Source: an uncultured Rhodocyclaceae bacterium (GTDB lineage Bacteria > Pseudomonadota > Gammaproteobacteria > Burkholderiales > Rhodocyclaceae). From it: a DNA stretch of 14,335 bases. Location of the stretch: the NCBI GenBank assembly GCA_903950295.1, contig CAJBAP010000218.1:1-14335 (forward strand), written 5' to 3'. The notes below the pieces were generated by a model. That model saw only the letters and a program-made list of their open reading frames with translations. It searched no databases and had not been told where the DNA came from. This document shows, piece after piece, positions 8,156-14,335 of this stretch; positions within the stretch are counted from its first letter, which is position 1; every line of letters starts with the position of its first letter. A program made the translations under genes and the position numbers.

Positions 8156-10489
8156 ATGTCCTACGCCTCGCTTTCCCTCTCGCAGAGGGGCAATGTTGCC
8201 CAGCCGCTGCCCGAGCGCATCGCTGCGCTGGTGCATGAGGCCCGCTGGCTTGCCGTGGCTGCCGTCGGCCTCTATCTGGCGCTGATTCTCTGGGGCTACG
8301 ACAAGGCCGATCCGGGCTGGTCGCAGGCGGCCGTGGTCGATGCCATCGCCAATCCTGGCGGTCGCTTCGGTGCCTGGCTCGCCGATCTATTGCTGTACTT
8401 GTTCGGCTTGTCCGCCTGGTTGTGGGCGGTGCTGTTGTTCCTGCTGGTGGCTTCTGGTTATCACCGTGTCAGCCATTGGTTCGGCGATGATCGGCGGCCG
8501 TTGTTCATTGCCCTGCTGGGATTTGTGATCCTGCTGGTGGCCAGTAGCGGACTCGAGACGATGCGTTTCTGGAGCCTGACCAAACCCCTGCCGCTCGCGC
8601 CCGGCGGCCTGCTCGGGTATGAGGTTGGCCGGTTCACCGCTACTTATCTTGGTTTTACTGGGGGTACCCTGATTCTGCTGGTGATGGTCATGGCGGGCTG
8701 GAGCCTGGTGACCGGATTATCCTGGCTATGGTTCAGCGAGAAAATTGGCGGCCTGCTCGAGGCGGGCTGGTTTGGCGCCATTGGACTGTGGGAGGGCTGG
8801 CAGGATCGCCGTTACGGCCGCGAGATTGCCGAACGACGCGAAGCCGTGGTCACGGGTGAGCGCAAGAAATTCGAGGAAAATCCGCCGCCCCCGGTGAGGA
8901 TCGAACCGGTCGACCTCGAAATTCCGCTGGCGAAGAAGGCCGAGGTACGTATCGGGAAAGAGCGCCAGGCGCCCATGTTTTTCGATGCGCCCGGCGAGGC
9001 TTTGCCGCCCCTGCATTTGCTCGACGAGGCCCAGCACAGCAACGAGGAATTGCCGAGCAGTGATACGCTCGAATTCACCTCGCGTCTGATCGAACGCAAG
9101 CTTGCCGATTTTGGCGTGACGGTACTGGTCACCTCCGCCCATCCCGGCCCGGTAGTAACGCGCTACGAAATCGAGCCGGCTACCGGCATCAAGGGCGCTA
9201 CTATCGTCGGCCTCGCGAAAGATCTGGCACGGGCGCTGTCACTGGTCAGCATTCGTGTCGTCGAGACCGTGCCCGGCAAGTCGTGCATGGCGCTCGAACT
9301 GCCCAACCCGCGGCGGCAGACCGTGCGGCTCTCCGAAATCCTCGGGGCCAAGGTTTATCACGACATGCACTCGCACCTGACCATGGCGCTGGGCAAGGAC
9401 ATCGCCGGCCAGCCGCTGGTCGCCGATCTGGCCAAGATGCCGCACCTGCTGGTGGCGGGCACGACCGGTTCCGGCAAGTCGGTGGGCATCAACGCGATGA
9501 TCCTCTCGCTGGTCTACAAGTCGGAGCCGAAGGATGTGCGCCTGATCCTCGTCGATCCCAAGATGCTCGAGCTTTCCGTCTATGAAGGCATCCCGCATCT
9601 GCTGGCGCCGGTTGTCACCGACATGAACAAGGCGGCCAACGCGCTGCACTGGTGCGTCGGTGAGATGGAGCGGCGCTACAAGTTGATGAGCATGCTGGGT
9701 GTGCGCAATCTGACCGGCTTCAACAACAAGGTGCGTGAGGCCGAAAAGGCCGGCACGCCGCTGCCTGACCCACTGGCCCTGCAGGGTGATCCCGAGTCCG
9801 GTGTGCCATCTCTCAAAACCATGCCCTTCATCGTCGTGGTGATCGACGAACTCGCCGACCTGATGATGGTGGTCGGCAAGAAGGTTGAGGAATTGATTGC
9901 CCGACTGGCACAGAAAGCCAGGGCCTCCGGCATCCACCTGATCCTCGCTACGCAGCGACCGAGCGTCGATGTCATTACCGGCCTGATCAAGGCCAACATC
10001 CCGACGCGCATCTCGTTTCAGGTTTCCAGCAAGATCGACTCGCGCACCATCCTCGACCAGATGGGCGCCGAAGCGCTGCTGGGGCAGGGCGATATGCTCT
10101 ACCTGAGCCCCGGTACCGGCCTGCCGGTGCGGGTGCATGGCGCCTACGTTGCCGACGACGAGGTGCATCGCGTGGTCGAACACCTGCGCAAGGTGGGGCG
10201 CCCCGAATTCATCACCGATGTGCTGGCCTCTCCGCCAAGCGAAAATTCTGAAGGCGGCCGTGGTGAAGGGGGCGACGATGGCAACGTGGAAGCCGACCCG
10301 ATGTACGACCAGGCGGTCGAGATCGTCCTGAAGAATCGCCGCCCGTCGATCTCGCTGGTGCAGCGCCACCTGCGCATTGGTTACAACCGTGCTGCACGCA
10401 TGATCGAGGCGATGGAAAAGGCCGGACTCGTCTCGTCAATGAATGGCGCCGGCGGGCGCGAAGTGCTGGTGCCGGAGCAGGTCGAGTAA
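8156..10489 (+). CDS. ftsK: DNA translocase FtsK (777 aa)
   Basis: Four N-terminal transmembrane helices (~24-46, 72-98, 114-133 and 165-190) anchor it at the septum. A charged linker follows. The motor domain has Walker A GTTGSGKS at 435-442 and Walker [15 protein letters not shown] with the catalytic Asp/Glu at 564/565. The C-terminal gamma winged helix is recognisable as [20 protein letters not shown] and [19 protein letters not shown], and reads KOPS to orient translocation. It moves chromosome ends and supports XerCD resolution at division. The start at 8156 is chosen because the protein before it is not FtsK-like and GGA precedes it. The stop TAA shares its As with the first bases of repeat copy 2. 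Confidence 0.96.
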   Translation: MSYASLSLSQRGNVAQPLPERIAALVHEARWLAVAAVGLYLALILWGYDKADPGWSQAAVVDAIANPGGRFGAWLADLLLYLFGLSAWLWAVLLFLLVASGYHRVSHWFGDDRRPLFIALLGFVILLVASSGLETMRFWSLTKPLPLAPGGLLGYEVGRFTATYLGFTGGTLILLVMVMAGWSLVTGLSWLWFSEKIGGLLEAGWFGAIGLWEGWQDRRYGREIAERREAVVTGERKKFEENPPPPVRIEPVDLEIPLAKKAEVRIGKERQAPMFFDAPGEALPPLHLLDEAQHSNEELPSSDTLEFTSRLIERKLADFGVTVLVTSAHPGPVVTRYEIEPATGIKGATIVGLAKDLARALSLVSIRVVETVPGKSCMALELPNPRRQTVRLSEILGAKVYHDMHSHLTMALGKDIAGQPLVADLAKMPHLLVAGTTGSGKSVGINAMILSLVYKSEPKDVRLILVDPKMLELSVYEGIPHLLAPVVTDMNKAANALHWCVGEMERRYKLMSMLGVRNLTGFNNKVREAEKAGTPLPDPLALQGDPESGVPSLKTMPFIVVVIDELADLMMVVGKKVEELIARLAQKARASGIHLILATQRPSVDVITGLIKANIPTRISFQVSSKIDSRTILDQMGAEALLGQGDMLYLSPGTGLPVRVHGAYVADDEVHRVVEHLRKVGRPEFITDVLASPPSENSEGGRGEGGDDGNVEADPMYDQAVEIVLKNRRPSISLVQRHLRIGYNRAARMIEAMEKAGLVSSMNGAGGREVLVPEQVE

Positions 10490-10513
10490 AAAGTCGGCGC
10501 TGGCGGGACGGCA
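10488..10513 (+). repeat. Dispersed repeat, copy 2 (at ftsK stop)
   Basis: Starts AAAAAGTCGG and ends GGGACGGCA. The first two As complete the TAA stop of ftsK. It marks the left boundary of the accessory block. A TATGAT (10524-10529) just after it could be a -10 for the toxin-antitoxin pair, with the -35 region then falling inside the repeat, but no good -35 match is seen. Confidence 0.9.
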
Positions 10514-10559
10514 GCGTTTTCTTTATGATCGTCGTCAGTCGCCGTCTAGGGGTATGTCC

Positions 10560-10814
10560 ATGAGTTCCTCACCGCTTTCACTGTCCACCCATCTGTCCCG
10601 CCGCATCGAGAAGCTTGCCGAGGTCGCCGGCAGGACACCGGCAAGCATGTTGCGTTACGTTATCCGCGACGGCCTGGAGTATTGCGAGTATGCGGTCAAG
10701 GCCGTCAATCAGGGGCTAGCCGACATCGAGGCCGGACGCACGCAGACTGGCGAGGAAGTCCGCGCCCATTTCGCAAAGCGCCGCACAGTGAGTCGTGCCA
10801 AAAAAGCGGCTTGA
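10560..10814 (+). CDS. CopG/ParD-like ribbon-helix-helix antitoxin (84 aa)
   Basis: The N-terminus SPLSLSTHLSRRIEKLAEVA followed by RTPASMLRYVIRDGLE is a ribbon-helix-helix pattern: a strand, helix A, a turn, and helix B. The C-terminal half (NQGLADIEAGRTQTGEEVRA) is the flexible part that usually wraps the toxin. The start at 10560 is preferred because AGGGG at 10547-10551 gives proper spacing; an ATG two codons upstream at 10554 is too close. It overlaps the toxin gene by 20 nt, the usual antitoxin-first order. It probably represses its own promoter as a dimer and neutralises the adjacent ParE-like toxin. Confidence 0.85.
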   Translation: MSSSPLSLSTHLSRRIEKLAEVAGRTPASMLRYVIRDGLEYCEYAVKAVNQGLADIEAGRTQTGEEVRAHFAKRRTVSRAKKAA

Positions 10815-11100
10815 GTATGCCGCCCGGGCCCGACGGGACATCGAGGCCATTGAAACTTGGTATTTTGAAACTGCCGGCGAATCGGTAGCGAATCGGGCGG
10901 TCGACGCAATCTTGGGACAGGCCGAGAAAATTGCTGCCTTGGGGCTGGTGTTCAGGTCTGGTATCCGGATGGGAACGCGGGAATGCGTAATGCAGCGATT
11001 TCCATACACCTTGGTCTATGTCGTGAAAGGCGGCGTGGTCAAAATCGTCCGCGTGTTGCACCAGCGATCTGAATACTTCAGCCTGGCGAAAAAACAGTGA
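10795..11100 (+). CDS. ParE/RelE-superfamily toxin (101 aa)
   Basis: The sequence has ParE-type hallmarks: an N-terminal LEYAARARRDIEAIETWYFE helix-turn, central RMGTRECVMQRFPYTLVYVV, and the C-terminal strand VKIVRVLHQRSEYF ending near the usual length of ~100 residues. The start is a GTG at 10795 inside the antitoxin gene (translational coupling). ParE members poison gyrase and RelE members cleave mRNA; the RVLHQR ending fits ParE better, but the target cannot be assigned. It appears intact, so the pair is probably an active addiction module. Repeat copy 3 starts 10 nt after the stop. Confidence 0.87.
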   Translation: MPKKRLEYAARARRDIEAIETWYFETAGESVANRAVDAILGQAEKIAALGLVFRSGIRMGTRECVMQRFPYTLVYVVKGGVVKIVRVLHQRSEYFSLAKKQ

Positions 11101-11109
11101 CGCGCTGAA

Positions 11110-11155
11110 AAAAAGTCGGCGCTGGCGGGACGGCAATGCCCCGCATGGGGTACGG
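11110..11155 (+). repeat. Dispersed repeat, copy 3, 46-bp long form
   Basis: The 26-bp core is followed by 20 extra bases identical to those at 13465-13484. The extension contains CCCC-GCAT-GGGG, a short hairpin extendable by a G/T and a T/A pair. Two extra As precede the core. Together with the inverted copy at 11409 it forms the ends of a ~324-bp unit. Confidence 0.9.
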
Positions 11156-11162
11156 CCCCCGC

Positions 11163-11399
11163 CTACAAGCGCTGCCGCTCCGCACGCTCCAGCGCCAGCA
11201 TCATCTCCCGCACCGCCTGACGGTGGCCGGTGTTGAGCCGGCGAAAGGCGCGCATCAACTCCAGGTCACTCTCGGTCGCTGCCGGTTCCCTGGCGGCGTA
11301 AGCCGCTGTCGGCGCGTCCACCTCGCCAAAGCGTAACCATTCCGGCGTCACCCCCAGCCGCGAGCCGCAAACCATCTCCTGCGGCGTGGCACCCCTCAA
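11163..11399 (-). pseudogene. Truncated HTH-regulator fragment (C-terminal part)
   Basis: The readable part, LGVTPEWLRFGEVDAP, matches the linker WLKVSAHWLRFGTADES of the intact regulator at 12991-13392, and the following ESDLELMRAFRRLNTGHRQA aligns with its C-terminal helix SDEGKLLNGYRSLTKRQQKV. The DNA-binding N-terminal half is missing: the frame instead runs upstream into the inverted repeat copy, which would be translated as KVGAGGTA. Only a TTG start is available, with no ribosome-binding site. It is most likely a remnant truncated at its 5' end by the repeat-bounded unit. Confidence 0.65.
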
Positions 11400-11408
11400 G
11401 GCCGAGGA

Positions 11409-11433
11409 TGCCGTCCCGCCAGCACCGACTTTT
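11409..11433 (-). repeat. Dispersed repeat, inverted copy
   Basis: On the minus strand it reads AAAAGTCGGTGCTGG and ends GGGACGGCA, differing from the direct copies by one base in the core (GGTGC instead of GGCGC) and by one fewer A. It is the only copy in this orientation in the window. Confidence 0.88.
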
Positions 11434-11494
11434 CGATTAAGCCGCGCCCGATATCACCAAGGATCGTTTAACTTTGTGGCAGCGAAGGGGTAAC

Positions 11495-12220
11495 TTACCT
11501 GGTGTTTTCAACAAGGTACGCAGCCTTATCAATCTTGGCAAAGATATCCTGATAGATCTCCGGCTTGTCAGTCAAGTCATCTGCAAGTGCGTAAATGTCA
11601 GCACCAGATCTAAAAATAAGATCTGATGTTATTGCCACACGAATTCGCGTCCCGGCCATACCTTGCTCATCAATGCTGATTGAGATTGCGCGAGATTCAA
11701 ACGCTGTTGTCGTGCTATTGCTGGTCAAGGCATCGAATGCAGTCGTGAACGAGGAGATGGCAGAGCCAATGATTGGGATGCTTTGGTACCAAGCTGGCTT
11801 AGGGTAGAAGTAATACGGGGATGCAAAATATGATGCTGTGTTGGAGCCCTGTGACACCGCTAACCCAGCAATCCTTGCCGCTTCCAAGCTATCTATCTGC
11901 TTCGTGCCCAGGCTTACCTGTCTAATCGATTCTTGCGCATGAATGACCCCTGCATTGAAGTCAGTGAAAGATATCTTGTACTTGGCATCCTGCAAAAAGT
12001 AGATGGTAGCCCTGAATATATCCTTGTATGACTTCTCGAATATGCGGCTCTGTATTGCCTGCAACTCGACTGCGGTACGCTCTTTTGCTAGAGGCAAGAT
12101 ATCAGCGTTCAGGCTGGTTGCATCAGATCGGAGCGCATCACTTGCCCCATTCACCAGAGGCTCGGCAAGTACATGGGATGGGAGCCATAGCCAACAAAAC
12201 AGAAGTACCAAACTTTTCAT
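11495..12220 (-). CDS. Exported protein of unknown function (241 aa)
   Basis: MKSLVLLFCWLWLPSHVLAE is a cleavable signal peptide, so the protein is periplasmic or envelope-associated. The middle part, SRIFEKSYKDIFRATIYFLQ with DAKYKISFTDFNAGVIHAQE, resembles small alpha/beta domains found in periplasmic lipoproteins that remodel around a later strand. A Tyr/Phe-rich stretch (SYFASPYYFYPKPAWYQS) and a hydrophobic IPIIGSAISSF follow. No family is assigned. It lies 20 nt after the BamE-like lipoprotein gene on the same strand and shares its lower GC, so the two were probably acquired together and form one operon. Confidence 0.78.
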   Translation of the reverse strand: MKSLVLLFCWLWLPSHVLAEPLVNGASDALRSDATSLNADILPLAKERTAVELQAIQSRIFEKSYKDIFRATIYFLQDAKYKISFTDFNAGVIHAQESIRQVSLGTKQIDSLEAARIAGLAVSQGSNTASYFASPYYFYPKPAWYQSIPIIGSAISSFTTAFDALTSNSTTTAFESRAISISIDEQGMAGTRIRVAITSDLIFRSGADIYALADDLTDKPEIYQDIFAKIDKAAYLVENTR

Positions 12221-12240
12221 GATAGTCAGATCTGTAGGGG

Positions 12241-12714
12241 CTAAAAAGCAGATGCGCGGTAGGTGTAGTCGGCTACCCGATTCTCCTTGAATTTGATGAT
12301 CACCGTCAGCGTCTTCTGTGTCCGGGTCAAGCTCGATGCGTTGTTGTATTGAGATGCTGTAGCTATGGCTGCACCACTCACACTGGAACCCAATGCATTT
12401 GGAGAGCCGAGCAAACCCCCTATGGTTTTCTGGTCATTTCCTGCGCTTGCCGTAACCACCTCAGTCGAAATCTTGTCGTAAATCCAGGTTTCGAGGCCAG
12501 CACCATCTTTTGTCACCATATTCGGCGAACCGAGATACGTTGCCACCTCGTCTTGCGCCATCCCGTGCTTGATGTTTTTCTGGACTACGCCAAGTGTCAG
12601 GTTGCTCGTATTGCTGCTGGGAAGATCATTCTGCTTGACCTTCTCAAGCGGAGATGCACAACCTGTAACAGCGAGCAACAAAACAGCATACACAGCAGTG
12701 CATCTATTGTTCAT
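12241..12714 (-). CDS. BamE/SmpA-OmlA-like lipoprotein (157 aa)
   Basis: The N-terminus MNNRCTAVYAVLLLAVTGCA has a lipobox ending VTGC. The region LGVVQKNIKHGMAQDEVATY, then LGSPN and the aromatic ETWIYDK, is the SmpA/OmlA pattern (GM..dev...LG.P....w.Y) seen in BamE and related outer-membrane lipoproteins. A Gly/Ser-rich middle loop (GGLLGSPNALGSSVSGAAIA) and a final strand (KTLTVIIKFKENRVADYTY) complete the fold. The ATG at 12714 fits the AAAGG ribosome-binding site better than the one two codons upstream at 12720. It is probably not BamE itself, since it lies in an accessory block with a regulator and an unknown exported protein. Confidence 0.8.
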   Translation of the reverse strand: MNNRCTAVYAVLLLAVTGCASPLEKVKQNDLPSSNTSNLTLGVVQKNIKHGMAQDEVATYLGSPNMVTKDGAGLETWIYDKISTEVVTASAGNDQKTIGGLLGSPNALGSSVSGAAIATASQYNNASSLTRTQKTLTVIIKFKENRVADYTYRASAF

Positions 12715-12883
12715 TTTCATCCCTTTGATATACCCCGGAGAAACACGCGACCTGACGATTCCTTTTCCGTCAAGTCAATTTCGCTCATCAATCCTCCCGC
12801 TGACCATTGCCTCGTACTTCACAAAGATCGGCCACGAACGAACTGAATTTCATCTATTTCTTTAGTAATACTTTTATTAAAAA

Positions 12884-12903
12884 CATGAAGTTACTAGTTC
12901 ATG
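12884..12903. promoter_or_regulatory. Candidate operator: inverted repeat at the minus-strand start site
   Basis: CATGAA (12884-12889) and TTCATG (12898-12903) are perfect inverted arms around an 8-bp spacer. They sit directly downstream of the minus-strand -10 box, where a bound repressor would block initiation. A second short palindrome AGTAATACT (12864-12872) lies nearby. The HTH protein encoded 88 bp away on the other strand is the obvious candidate binder (inference). Confidence 0.45.
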
Positions 12904-12931
12904 ACTATAAATCCCACCACCAAATTGTCAA
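12904..12931 (-). promoter_or_regulatory. Sigma70-type promoter for the lipoprotein operon
   Basis: On the minus strand there is a perfect -35 TTGACA (12931-12926), a 16-bp spacer and a -10 TATAGT (12909-12904). It points at the lipoprotein gene about 190 bp downstream. The surrounding 12840-12960 is AT-rich. The rest of the 12721-12990 gap shows only the operator-like palindromes. Confidence 0.65.
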
Positions 12932-12990
12932 CCATTTAGTTCCTACTGGTCGGTTTTTATCTGCATCGCTGCTGGACTCAGGATGGCGGG

Positions 12991-13392
12991 ATGTTCACGA
13001 CCCTCGAAAAACTGGCCTTTGCGACCCGCTTGCGAGTAGCGATCGAGCGCAAGGGCAGACAGCCGGTGTCCGCCGCCAAACTGGCTTTGCAGTTCAACCT
13101 GCGACATCCGAACGAGCCCATCACGTCGCAGGCTGCCCACAAATGGCTTACCGGCAAGTCGGTGCCCGCGCCAGACAAGGTGGAAACGCTGGCAACGTGG
13201 CTGAAGGTTTCCGCACACTGGCTACGGTTTGGTACCGCCGATGAAAGCAAGGCCGGCACGCGCGCACTGCCAACCGGCGTGGCAGAAACCGGCGCGACGT
13301 CGGACGAGGGGAAACTGCTCAACGGTTATCGATCCCTGACAAAACGCCAGCAGAAAGTCGTCCTCATCCTGATCGAAGAGTTAACCGGCTAA
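12991..13392 (+). CDS. XRE-type helix-turn-helix regulator (133 aa)
   Basis: The N-terminal ~75 residues contain a phage-repressor-type HTH: RLRVAIERKGRQPVSAAKLA, then ITSQAAHKWLTGKSVPAPDK, where QAAHKWLTGKS is the recognition helix and its follow-on, and ETLATWLKVSAHWLRFG closes the domain. A short variable linker and a helical tail (LLNGYRSLTKRQQKVVLILI) follow. AGGA lies about 8 nt before the ATG. It is divergent from the lipoprotein operon, with a strong opposing promoter and inverted repeats between them, so it probably represses that operon and perhaps itself. A truncated relative lies at 11163-11399. Confidence 0.85.
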   Translation: MFTTLEKLAFATRLRVAIERKGRQPVSAAKLALQFNLRHPNEPITSQAAHKWLTGKSVPAPDKVETLATWLKVSAHWLRFGTADESKAGTRALPTGVAETGATSDEGKLLNGYRSLTKRQQKVVLILIEELTG

Positions 13393-13438
13393 CAGCAGGA
13401 CTGGCTGCGGGGTGGCAGAAGGCGTTCTGAACGATGAG

Positions 13439-13484
13439 AAAAAGTCGGCGCTGGCGGGACGGCAATGCCCCGCATGGGGTACGG
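13439..13484 (+). repeat. Dispersed repeat, copy 4, 46-bp long form
   Basis: This copy is identical over 46 bases to 11110-11155, including the CCCC-GCAT-GGGG hairpin. It lies 46 nt after the regulator's stop and 3 nt from the point where the frameshifted toxin reading frame would have ended (13488), so it separates the converging ends of the two genes. Confidence 0.92.
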
Positions 13485-13487
13485 CGG

Positions 13488-13786
13488 TCAGCCGCGCTTC
13501 AATCGCTCCGTGATCGAAGCGGGATTCTGGCGGCAGTCGAGCACGGCCACGACGGTGGCGACATCGTCCTTCACGTCATATAAATCGCGAACGGGAAGCG
13601 CTTGGCAAGCGTGCGATACAAGGGGCCGTGCGGCATGGGGTGAATCCCCGCGAACAATACCAGTGCATCGATGTCGGCGAACAAACTGTCGAGGAAATAC
13701 TCACCGATGCCTGCCTGTTGCTGCTCGTAAAAAGCGAACCCTTCGAGCAGGTCGGTCTCTGCCGAACGGGTGATCCTGACTTGCAT
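13488..13786 (-). pseudogene. RelE/ParE-family toxin broken by a 1-nt frameshift
   Basis: The reading frame from 13786 gives MQVRITRSAETDLLEGFAFY ... GPLYRTLAKRFPFAIYMT and stops at 13571 after 71 residues, too short for the family. From the +1 frame just beyond, the DNA continues DVKDDVATVVAVLDCRQNP and then SITERLKRG, ending at 13488. This is the expected C-terminal strand and tail. Adding one base near 13578-13582 would join FAIY to YDVKDD and give a normal ~99-residue toxin. The start overlaps the antitoxin stop by one base (TGATG). Either the toxin is inactivated or this is a sequencing error. Confidence 0.85.
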
Positions 13787-14010
13787 CAGTGAGACTTGAT
13801 CTGAGCGCGGATACGTTCCTTGGCTTCCTTCCAGTGCGTCACGGTTTCTTCCCCGGCGGCGAGTCGGCGCAGTCGCTCATCAAGTACTTCACCATGCCAC
13901 GCGGGCAATACCTGGTTCCCGGTGGATTGCCCGCACAGCGATTCCCAAAGTGTTTCCATCAACTTTAATTTTTCTGAAACGGGCATGGCGACGATATCAA
14001 CGGTGGTCAT
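13786..14010 (-). CDS. Addiction-module antitoxin component (74 aa)
   Basis: MTTVDIVAMPVSEKLKLMET followed by LWESL, then LPAWHGEVLDERLRRLAAGE and HWKEAKERIRAQ, is the recognisable pattern of the short 'putative addiction module component' antitoxins (Unstab_antitox type) that pair with RelE/ParE-like toxins. A strong AAGGAG ribosome-binding site precedes the ATG at 14010; the longer upstream reading is rejected. It is upstream of and overlaps the toxin gene. With the toxin frameshifted, it may now serve only as an orphan antitoxin. Confidence 0.85.
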   Translation of the reverse strand: MTTVDIVAMPVSEKLKLMETLWESLCGQSTGNQVLPAWHGEVLDERLRRLAAGEETVTHWKEAKERIRAQIKSH

Positions 14011-14053
14011 CGGGGACTCCTTGCTTGGCGCTGAACATGGGGCGGATGCTATC

Positions 14054-14079
14054 AAAAAGTCGGCGCTGGCGGGACGGCA
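14054..14079 (+). repeat. Dispersed repeat, copy 5 (before lolA)
   Basis: This is an exact 26-base copy of the core, starting AAAAAGTCGG and ending GGGACGGCA, without the hairpin extension. It forms the right boundary of the accessory block, 59 nt before the lolA start and upstream of the antitoxin on the opposite strand. Confidence 0.9.
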
Positions 14080-14138
14080 AGCACGGGAACGACACAGGGT
14101 GGCTGTGGGTGACTGCGGGGATCGGCGATAATGCGCCG

Positions 14139-14335
14139 ATGCGCACCTTCATCCTTCTTTGCGGCCTGGCCTGTTCGGGCATCGCTTCTGCCGCCGGCAT
14201 CGACCAGCTCAAGGCCTTCTGGGCCGACGTTCATGCTGCCAAGGGCAGTTTCACCCAGAGCGTCGTTGCCAAATCCGGCCGCAAACCGCAGAACTCGACG
14301 GGCCACTTTGCCTTGGCCCGCCCCGGCAAGCTGCG
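14139..14335 (+). CDS. lolA: Outer-membrane lipoprotein carrier LolA, N-terminal part
   Basis: MRTFILLCGLACSGIASAAG is a signal peptide for export to the periplasm. The mature start GIDQLKAFWADVHAAKGSFT is followed by QSVV, then NSTGHFALARPGKL, the LolA pattern F.Q......SSG.f...RPGk at the beginning of the barrel. The protein carries lipoproteins from LolCDE to LolB. The ATG at 14139 is used; the one at 14131 is in another frame. The gene is cut by the window end after 65 codons. It is separated from ftsK by the accessory block, so it probably needs its own promoter. Confidence 0.9.
   Translation, partial: MRTFILLCGLACSGIASAAGIDQLKAFWADVHAAKGSFTQSVVAKSGRKPQNSTGHFALARPGKL

Larger units (their letters stand above)
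11110..11433. mobile_element. MITE-like unit with repeat termini in inverted orientation
   Basis: The left end is repeat copy 3 and the right end is the inverted copy (11409-11433), so the unit has ~25-bp terminal inverted repeats with one mismatch. Its cargo is only a truncated regulator fragment. There is no transposase and I see no obvious target-site duplication, so mobility is an inference; it could equally be two repeats landing in opposite orientation. Confidence 0.45.
10488..14079. other. Accessory block between ftsK and lolA, bounded by repeat copies
   Basis: ftsK and lolA are directly adjacent in many proteobacteria (established knowledge). Here they are 3.6 kb apart. The interval starts and ends with the same repeat in the same orientation and has three more copies inside, one of them inverted. 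It holds two toxin-antitoxin pairs, a truncated regulator, an intact regulator and two envelope-protein genes. The centre (~11500-12960) is visibly richer in A/T than the flanking core genes. No transposase or integrase is seen in it. Confidence 0.8.

Noticed and set aside
9239..10369. 376-codon frame opposite ftsK
   Set aside because: It is the antisense shadow of the conserved FtsK motor; composition is His/Asp-rich with no recognisable domain.
10488..10513. Classical REP element of a RAYT transposase
   Set aside because: The core starts GTCG after the As but lacks the expected palindromic stem, and no RAYT gene is visible; left as a weak alternative.
13465..13773. Plus-strand frame beginning in the long repeat (MPRMGYG)
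   Set aside because: The same MPRMGYG start occurs at 11136 only because the repeat encodes it; the rest is antisense to the toxin.
10488..14079. Integron with attC sites
   Set aside because: The repeats lack GTTRRRY/RYYYAAC core sites and the long imperfect palindrome of attC, genes are in both orientations, and no integrase is present.
10488..14079. CRISPR array
   Set aside because: Copies are hundreds to thousands of bases apart with coding sequence between them; there are no regular spacers.

Overview
The window looks like a GC-rich betaproteobacterial chromosome, perhaps Rhodocyclales-like. This is inferred from gene content, codon use and the trxB / ftsK / lolA neighbourhood, not from any search. 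There are three regions.

(1) Positions 1-4773, minus strand: a compact, largely overlapping run of genes. In transcription order it holds a 59-aa membrane peptide with its own terminator, a small exported protein, a FtsX/MacB-type ABC permease with its ATPase, a polytopic membrane protein carrying HHHCPFC and CC motifs, a TlpA-like thioredoxin lipoprotein, a 62-aa Cys-rich metal-binding protein, a small membrane protein and an HMA-like protein cut by the window edge. The last three resemble N-terminal pieces or partners of a heavy-metal (copper-type) P-type ATPase. I read the set as a poorly described envelope metal/thiol-redox system. The ATPase and the membrane protein are separated by one copy of a dispersed repeat.

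(2) Positions 4882-10489: ordinary core genes. trxB, an Smr-domain gene and an ArnT-like family 39 glycosyltransferase form a tight minus-strand operon. ftsK is divergent from trxB on the plus strand.

(3) Positions 10488-14079: an accessory block between ftsK and lolA, genes that are normally adjacent in many proteobacteria. It is bounded and punctuated by five copies of a ~26-bp repeat, four direct and one inverted; a sixth copy lies at 2395. Between the copies are a CopG/ParE toxin-antitoxin pair, a truncated HTH-regulator fragment inside a ~324-bp inverted-repeat unit, and an AT-richer block with a BamE-like lipoprotein, an exported protein and a divergent XRE-type regulator. A second toxin-antitoxin pair follows, whose toxin carries an apparent 1-nt frameshift. 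lolA begins at 14139 and runs off the window.

The most interesting signal is this repeat-delimited, cassette-like arrangement without recognisable integron attC features, and the same repeat placed at gene ends elsewhere in the window.
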